A DNA stretch of 15,372 nt from Bacillota bacterium (GTDB taxonomy: Bacteria; Bacillota; DTU030). Under the pieces are notes generated by a model that saw nothing but the letters and a program-made list of their open reading frames with translations, made no database searches and had not been told where the DNA came from. Numbering within the stretch: the first letter of the stretch is position 1; each line of letters begins with the position of its first letter. The DNA lies in the NCBI GenBank assembly GCA_012842325.1, contig DUTA01000067.1, forward strand, positions 1 to 15,372. The letters are read 5' to 3'. Position numbers and translations under genes: made by a program. Positions 13,052-15,372 of this stretch are shown one piece after another.

Positions 13052-14145
13052 TGTTCAGCCTCCTCACCCACATATTGCTTTGCCTCTTCCTGCCCGGTTA
13101 GGACCCGCAGCGCCCCTTCCGCCAGGGCGGTCATCTCCTCTTCTCCGGGGTAGATGAGGACAGGGGCAATAAAACCGACCCGCTGCCGGAGCCTCCCGGT
13201 AATGTACCGGGAATGGGCAAGCCCCCCCGTTAATACTATCCCATCTACCTGCCCTTCCAAAACCGCCGCCATGGCACCGATGCATTTGGCAATTTGCAGA
13301 ATCATGGCTTCCAAAACCAGCTGGGCCTCCCTGTCCCCCTTCTGAATGCGCCCTTCCACTTCCTCTATGTCGGCCGTGCCCAGATAGGAACAAACCCCGC
13401 CCTGGCGCAGGACCAGATTCAAGAGTTCTTCCCTGGTATACCGGCCGGAAAAGCACAGGTTTATTAAATCGGTTGTCGACAATCCCCCTGCCCTCTCGGG
13501 GGAAAAGGGCCCTTCGTGATTGGAATTTTCCACATCGACCAGGCGGCCCTGCCGCTGGGCGTAAATGGAGATACCCCCACCCAGGTGCGCCAGGATCAGG
13601 TTGGTTTTGCCGTACTCTTTACCCAGGTCCCGGGCGGCCAGGCGGGCAACTCTCCTGACATTGAGGGCATGGCCCAGGCTGCGCCGCTTAATGGCTTTGA
13701 AACCGGAGAGGCGGGAAACATCTTCCATTTCATCTACCGCGATTGGATCCACAACATAGGCCGGTATGCCGTATTGCTGGCTGATGACATGGGCAATCAG
13801 CCCCCCCAGGTTGGCAGGGTGCTGTCCCTGGACCCCCTCCCGGAGATCGGCCAGCATTTTTTCGTTCACTTCATAGGTGCCCCCCGCCAGGGGGTGCAGC
13901 ATGCCCCCCCTACCCACTACAGCGTGGAGGGTGGTCAGGGCTATGCCCTTTTTCTCCAGCTCCTCCTTGATTATTTTGTACCGGAAGTCGAATTGGTCCA
14001 CTACCCTGGCAAAACTGAGGATTTCTTCCCGGGTATGGTTTATTTTCTCAGAGAGTATCCTTTTGCTGCCATCATAAACGGCAATTTTGGTAGAGGTAGA
14101 CCCGGGATTGATTACCAGGATCCGGTATTTTTCTGTCCCTTGCAT
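13042..14145 (-). CDS. buk: Butyrate kinase
   Basis: Transfers the phosphate of butyryl-phosphate to ADP, giving butyrate and ATP; the reverse reaction activates butyrate. The 367 residues are normal for the family. The acetate/butyrate kinase motifs are NPGSTSTK (13-20), VGRGGMLHPLAGGTY (77-91), the phosphate-binding AHLGGGIS (186-193), TGGLAHS (306-312) and PGEEEMTALAEGA (333-345). The frame is open 58 codons further upstream, but that part is rich in Gly and Arg, crosses the terminator-like leader and has no family similarity. ATG 14145 has AAAGGG close by and AAAGGAG a little further up. Here buk precedes ptb, the reverse of the Clostridium acetobutylicum order. The branched-chain fatty-acid genes of Bacillus (bcd, bkd) are not present in the window. 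Confidence 0.95.
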   Translation of the reverse strand: MQGTEKYRILVINPGSTSTKIAVYDGSKRILSEKINHTREEILSFARVVDQFDFRYKIIKEELEKKGIALTTLHAVVGRGGMLHPLAGGTYEVNEKMLADLREGVQGQHPANLGGLIAHVISQQYGIPAYVVDPIAVDEMEDVSRLSGFKAIKRRSLGHALNVRRVARLAARDLGKEYGKTNLILAHLGGGISIYAQRQGRLVDVENSNHEGPFSPERAGGLSTTDLINLCFSGRYTREELLNLVLRQGGVCSYLGTADIEEVEGRIQKGDREAQLVLEAMILQIAKCIGAMAAVLEGQVDGIVLTGGLAHSRYITGRLRQRVGFIAPVLIYPGEEEMTALAEGALRVLTGQEEAKQYVGEEAEQCQ

Positions 14146-14396
14146 CCTGCCCTTTTCAGCTCCTTTCCCAGTTTTCTTGCGCCAAGAAGCAAGCCTTTTA
14201 GTTACCTTTGCAATATTCGCTCTAATTATTTCAATTCCTTCCCCAAAAGCCGGCCTTCCCCGGCCAAAACAAAAAGCACCGGCCACGCCGGCACCACGAG
14301 AACTCAGCCCGTCACCCACCCACTGTCAGCGAAAAGAGGGGACGGTCAGCCTGGTACGGTTGGACGCCCGGTACCCTTTTGCCCTGAATTCCTTGC
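14146..14396. other. Intergenic leader region of buk
   Basis: This 251-base stretch holds the terminator-like hairpin at 14266-14294 and next to it a second GC palindrome (GCCGG / CCGGC around 14250-14264) followed by T4 on the minus strand. No convincing promoter was found: TTGAAA in the AT-rich part near 14235 has no -10 at the right distance. The segment 14297-14396 contains AGGGGACGGT and a GGTACC palindrome but no gene. The minus-strand open frame through it is the non-coding extension of buk. Confidence 0.5.
14266..14294 (-). terminator. Terminator-like hairpin in the buk leader
   Basis: On the minus strand GTGCCGGC (14294-14287) pairs with GCCGGTGC (14283-14276), including two G-T pairs, around a GTG loop, followed by TTTTTGTTTT (14275-14266). 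It lies about 120 bases before the buk start and about 100 bases after the terminator of the preceding gene. It may be a second, back-up terminator or an attenuator of buk-ptb. Confidence 0.65.
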
Positions 14397-14425
14397 AAAA
14401 AGAAGAACCAGCCAGCTGGTTCTTC
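14397..14425 (-). terminator. Intrinsic terminator of the MBL-fold gene
   Basis: On the minus strand GAAGAACCAGC (14425-14415) pairs perfectly with GCTGGTTCTTC (14412-14402) around a 2-base gap, then T5 (14401-14397). The stem begins inside the TGA stop codon of the MBL gene. Confidence 0.88.
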
Positions 14426-15158
14426 AAATGCAATAGATCCCGCCTTCCCGGGCCAGATCTGCCTGGGGGCATACTTCCCTTGCTTCGGCCAGCAATCCTT
14501 CCTCGTCCCCCTCGGGGTTCAGGTGGGTGAGGAGCAGCTTCTCCACCCCCGCCTCCCTGGCCAGGGTGGCCGCCTGATGAGCTGAAAGGTGATTCCCCCT
14601 GCCTGCCTCCACCTCCCAGTGCCGGTAGTTTGCCTCACAAAGAAAGAGGTTGGCGCCGGCGATAAAGGGCACCAGCTCGTCAAAGTACTCTGTATCAGCC
14701 GAATAGGCAAATTGCCTCCCTCCCCCGGCAAGCCCCACAGCTAAGGTGGGCAGGGGATGGACGGTCCGGAGAAAGGATACGGAAAAATTGCCGATTTCCA
14801 GGGAATCTCCCCCCTGGATGGGGATGAGAACAAAATTATCTTTATACTGCAGGGAAGAAAAAATGTCCTCCGGTTCAGGCGGACAATAAATTGGCAGCGG
14901 TGCCTCCCGCAGTCCCTCACGGCGGGCGGCATCCACTGCATAGCGGAGAACATAAAGATCACTTATATGATCATAGTGCAGGTGGGACAGGACCACCGCC
15001 GTCAGCCGGTTGAGATTCAGGAACTGCTGGAGCCGGGCCACCACGCCACTGCCACAATCAAGGAGAATGCTGGTGCTGTCATGGGTTAGAAGGTAGCCGG
15101 AACAGGCCTTGCCCGCCCCCGGATAGGGCCCATTGTTGCCGAGTACCGTTAACTCCAT
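14424..15158 (-). CDS. MBL-fold metallohydrolase (YhfI/RNase Z-like)
   Basis: A 244-residue metallo-beta-lactamase-fold protein, the same length as Bacillus YhfI as I recall it. Metal-binding motifs are SHLHYDH (58-64, giving His59, His61, Asp63 and His64), His134 (in RTVHP), Asp155 (in YSADTEY) and His212 (in THLNP). HLSAHQA (190-196) is typical of the RNase Z-like group, but the exosite arm of true tRNase Z is absent, so tRNA processing should not be assumed; the natural substrate is unknown. ATG 15158 gives the family N-terminus MELTVLG. The frame runs on to a GTG at 15218, but that codon is part of a GGAGGTG sequence and lies upstream of the expected transcript start. A run of seven G 11 bases before 15158 is the probable, non-ideal ribosome binding site. 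Confidence 0.88.
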   Translation of the reverse strand: MELTVLGNNGPYPGAGKACSGYLLTHDSTSILLDCGSGVVARLQQFLNLNRLTAVVLSHLHYDHISDLYVLRYAVDAARREGLREAPLPIYCPPEPEDIFSSLQYKDNFVLIPIQGGDSLEIGNFSVSFLRTVHPLPTLAVGLAGGGRQFAYSADTEYFDELVPFIAGANLFLCEANYRHWEVEAGRGNHLSAHQAATLAREAGVEKLLLTHLNPEGDEEGLLAEAREVCPQADLAREGGIYCI

Positions 15159-15201
15159 CCTACGGTTAGCCCCCCCAGATTTGTGATCAATCATTAAATT
15201 A

Positions 15202-15230
15202 ATTCTATACTGCTCCACCTCCTATTACAA
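15202..15230 (-). promoter_or_regulatory. Promoter of the MBL-fold gene
   Basis: On the minus strand TTGTAA (15230-15225) and TAGAAT (15207-15202) are 17 bp apart, giving a start near 15195, inside the longer reading frame but before the preferred ATG at 15158. Confidence 0.6.
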
Positions 15231-15243
15231 GGGGGAAATTCCC

Positions 15244-15270
15244 CGAAACGGTAGAGCGACCAGAGTTTCG
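15244..15270. repeat. Inverted repeat between divergent promoters
   Basis: CGAAAC (15244-15249) and GTTTCG (15265-15270) are complementary, with a shorter GGT/ACC pair inside. It lies between the minus-strand MBL promoter and the plus-strand signals at the right edge, a good place for an operator, but the match is short. Confidence 0.4.
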
Positions 15271-15301
15271 TTCACAGATATTTAATCGCTTAAAAAAGAT
15301 A

Positions 15302-15372
15302 TTGAAAAGGGTGGGTATCCCTGAGATATTATGGGTGTGGAAAAGAAACCAAATACCTCAGAAAGGAGACCC
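15302..15372 (+). promoter_or_regulatory. Promoter and ribosome binding site of a gene beyond the right edge
   Basis: TTGAAA (15302-15307) is followed after 17 bp by GATATT (15325-15330), preceded by TGA (15322-15324) as in an extended -10. The window ends with AAAGGAG (about 15362-15368), a strong ribosome binding site, so a plus-strand start codon should lie within a few bases after the edge. The gene itself is not visible. Confidence 0.5.

Noticed and set aside
14146..14319. 58-codon N-terminal extension of butyrate kinase
   Set aside because: No similarity to the family, crosses a terminator-like hairpin, and ATG 14145 gives the normal protein length.
14297..14345. Possible riboswitch (GGGCTGAG recalling a TPP element) in the buk leader
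   Set aside because: The other conserved TPP blocks are missing, and butyrate kinase is not a thiamine gene.
14330..14350. AGGGGACGGT resembling the ends of REP-like elements seen in some Firmicutes
   Set aside because: Only one copy and no inverted partner are present here. A genome-wide count would be needed before calling it a repeat.
13516..14436. 306-codon plus-strand frame opposite butyrate kinase
   Set aside because: Shadow of buk; its end runs through terminators and it has no recognisable domain.

Overview
The window looks like chromosomal DNA from a moderately GC-rich, spore-former-type Firmicute, probably a thermophilic or anaerobic member of the Clostridia of the Moorella/Carboxydothermus kind. 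The reasons are strong AAAGGAGG-type ribosome binding sites, use of TTG and GTG starts, a Gram-positive mraZ-rsmH-ftsL cluster, a clostridial 2[4Fe-4S] ferredoxin, a butyrate kinase/phosphate butyryltransferase pair and a PgpA-like protein of the Bacillus YutG type. The genus is a guess. I see no rRNA, tRNA, CRISPR array, phage or intact insertion sequence.

Layout. Positions 1-2032 (minus strand) hold the start of the division and cell-wall cluster: mraZ, rsmH, ftsL and the first codons of what is probably an ftsI-like penicillin-binding protein. The promoter has an extended -10 followed by three TGGGG-type repeats at 10-bp spacing, the expected MraZ autoregulatory operator. Positions 2033-2393 are non-coding and hairpin-rich, with a minus-strand terminator and a possible small RNA, then an AT-rich divergent promoter region. 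A stand-alone glyceraldehyde-3-phosphate dehydrogenase (2394-3422, plus) has its own terminator. It carries Ser where NAD-specific enzymes have Asp, so it may use NADP or both cofactors.

Positions 3598-6306 (plus) look like an operon-like run: a doubtful small ORF, a DUF2103-like protein, a Tm-1-like (UPF0261) ATP-binding protein and a PEP-hydrolase-like TIM-barrel protein. The last two are one base apart and correspond to the two halves of the plant Tm-1 protein. Four hairpins fill 6280-6465. Then come minus-strand genes: a small orphan gene with a near-consensus promoter, a beta-propeller lipoprotein, a PH-like small protein and a ferredoxin. A PgpA-like gene (9311-9826, plus) converges on a CapA-family membrane-anchored protein (minus), followed by a secreted protein with three PepSY-like repeats.

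Positions 12134-15230 (minus) hold buk-ptb, overlapping by 10 bases and making ATP from butyryl-CoA via butyryl-phosphate (or the reverse), and a YhfI-like metallo-beta-lactamase-fold hydrolase. The buk leader contains a terminator-like hairpin. The right edge ends in a ribosome binding site for a plus-strand gene outside the window.

Most genes are ordinary housekeeping or accessory genes. The items most worth checking are the candidate RNA at 2101-2300, the Tm-1/TIM-barrel pair, the altered GAPDH cofactor site, the orphan gene at 6482-6667 and the hairpin cluster next to it. I found nothing that can be called a new system with confidence.
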